Shown piece after piece: positions 63,969 through 64,000 of a stretch of 64,000 nt of DNA. Each line of letters starts with the position of its first letter. Within the stretch, counting starts at the first letter, position 1. Position numbers and translations under genes: made by a program. The notes under the pieces are model-generated. The model was not told the origin of the DNA. It worked only from the letters and a program-made list of their open reading frames with translations, and made no database searches. Origin of the DNA: Streptomyces akebiae (GTDB lineage Bacteria; Actinomycetota; Actinomycetes; Streptomycetales; Streptomycetaceae); the NCBI RefSeq assembly GCF_019599145.1, contig NZ_CP080647.1, forward strand, positions 2,356,001 through 2,420,000, in the 5' to 3' direction.

Positions 63969-64000
63969 GCGGCTGCTTCCTTTTCGACGGGGGCGGTGTG

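Overview
The window is chromosomal DNA from a Streptomyces-type actinomycete. It has very high GC with almost only G or C at third codon positions, rare TTA codons, GTG and TTG starts, and many 4-nt start/stop overlaps. Its gene set is typical of the genus: a geosmin synthase, conservons, a subtilisin-inhibitor gene, a WhiJ-type HTH/DUF397/ATPase group, an SAV2148-type HEPN protein and a DUF6230/DUF6114 pair. No rRNA, tRNA or CRISPR array was seen.

Layout. 0-4 kb: end of an assimilatory sulfate-reduction operon (cysN tail, sulfonate/taurine-type ABC lipoprotein, ATPase and permease, CbiX-type chelatase). 4-9.7 kb: DUF1697 protein, MMPL transporter, CDP-alcohol phosphatidyltransferase, and an OleD-like macrolide glycosyltransferase with an apparent leaderless, palindrome-controlled promoter. 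9.8-11.8 kb: a scarred region with a TnpB-only IS200/IS605-type element whose right end cuts off a sugar ABC permease gene. 11.9-15.4 kb: phosphotransferase, GNAT/exonuclease pair, SAV2148 HEPN protein. 15.7-26.3 kb: glycogen-to-trehalose genes glgX, treY and treZ, interrupted by two paralogous M14-like carboxypeptidases, a secreted SSI-type protease inhibitor whose reactive site reads as Glu, and a DUF1707-FHA protein. 26.4-37.1 kb: housekeeping and accessory genes, with geosmin synthase at 32.9-35.1 kb. 37.3-43.1 kb: exported proteins (S8 protease, membrane-anchored AA10 LPMO, small secreted protein, DUF6230/DUF6114).

43.9-59.3 kb is the most distinctive part: three conservon modules in about 15 kb. 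The first (minus strand) is complete (cvnA-B-C-D) and ends in a CYP157-type P450 that lacks the ExxR arginine. A CYP154-type P450 lies convergent to it. The second (plus strand) is complete and ends in a GAF-domain protein. The third keeps only cvnB and cvnD, preceded by what looks like the C-terminal tail of a lost cvnA. An AraC-type regulator sits between the first two. TTA (bldA-dependent) codons occur in the CYP154 gene, the AraC gene, the second cvnC and a downstream methyltransferase; none was noticed in the first 43 kb.

59.7-64 kb: an AbaA-like ATPase divergent from a WhiJ-like XRE/DUF397 pair, an SAV2177-type methyltransferase and a LacI-family repressor. A GC-rich dispersed element (core GCAGTTCCCCGCG and variants) occurs in six gene gaps, several times within terminator-like hairpins.
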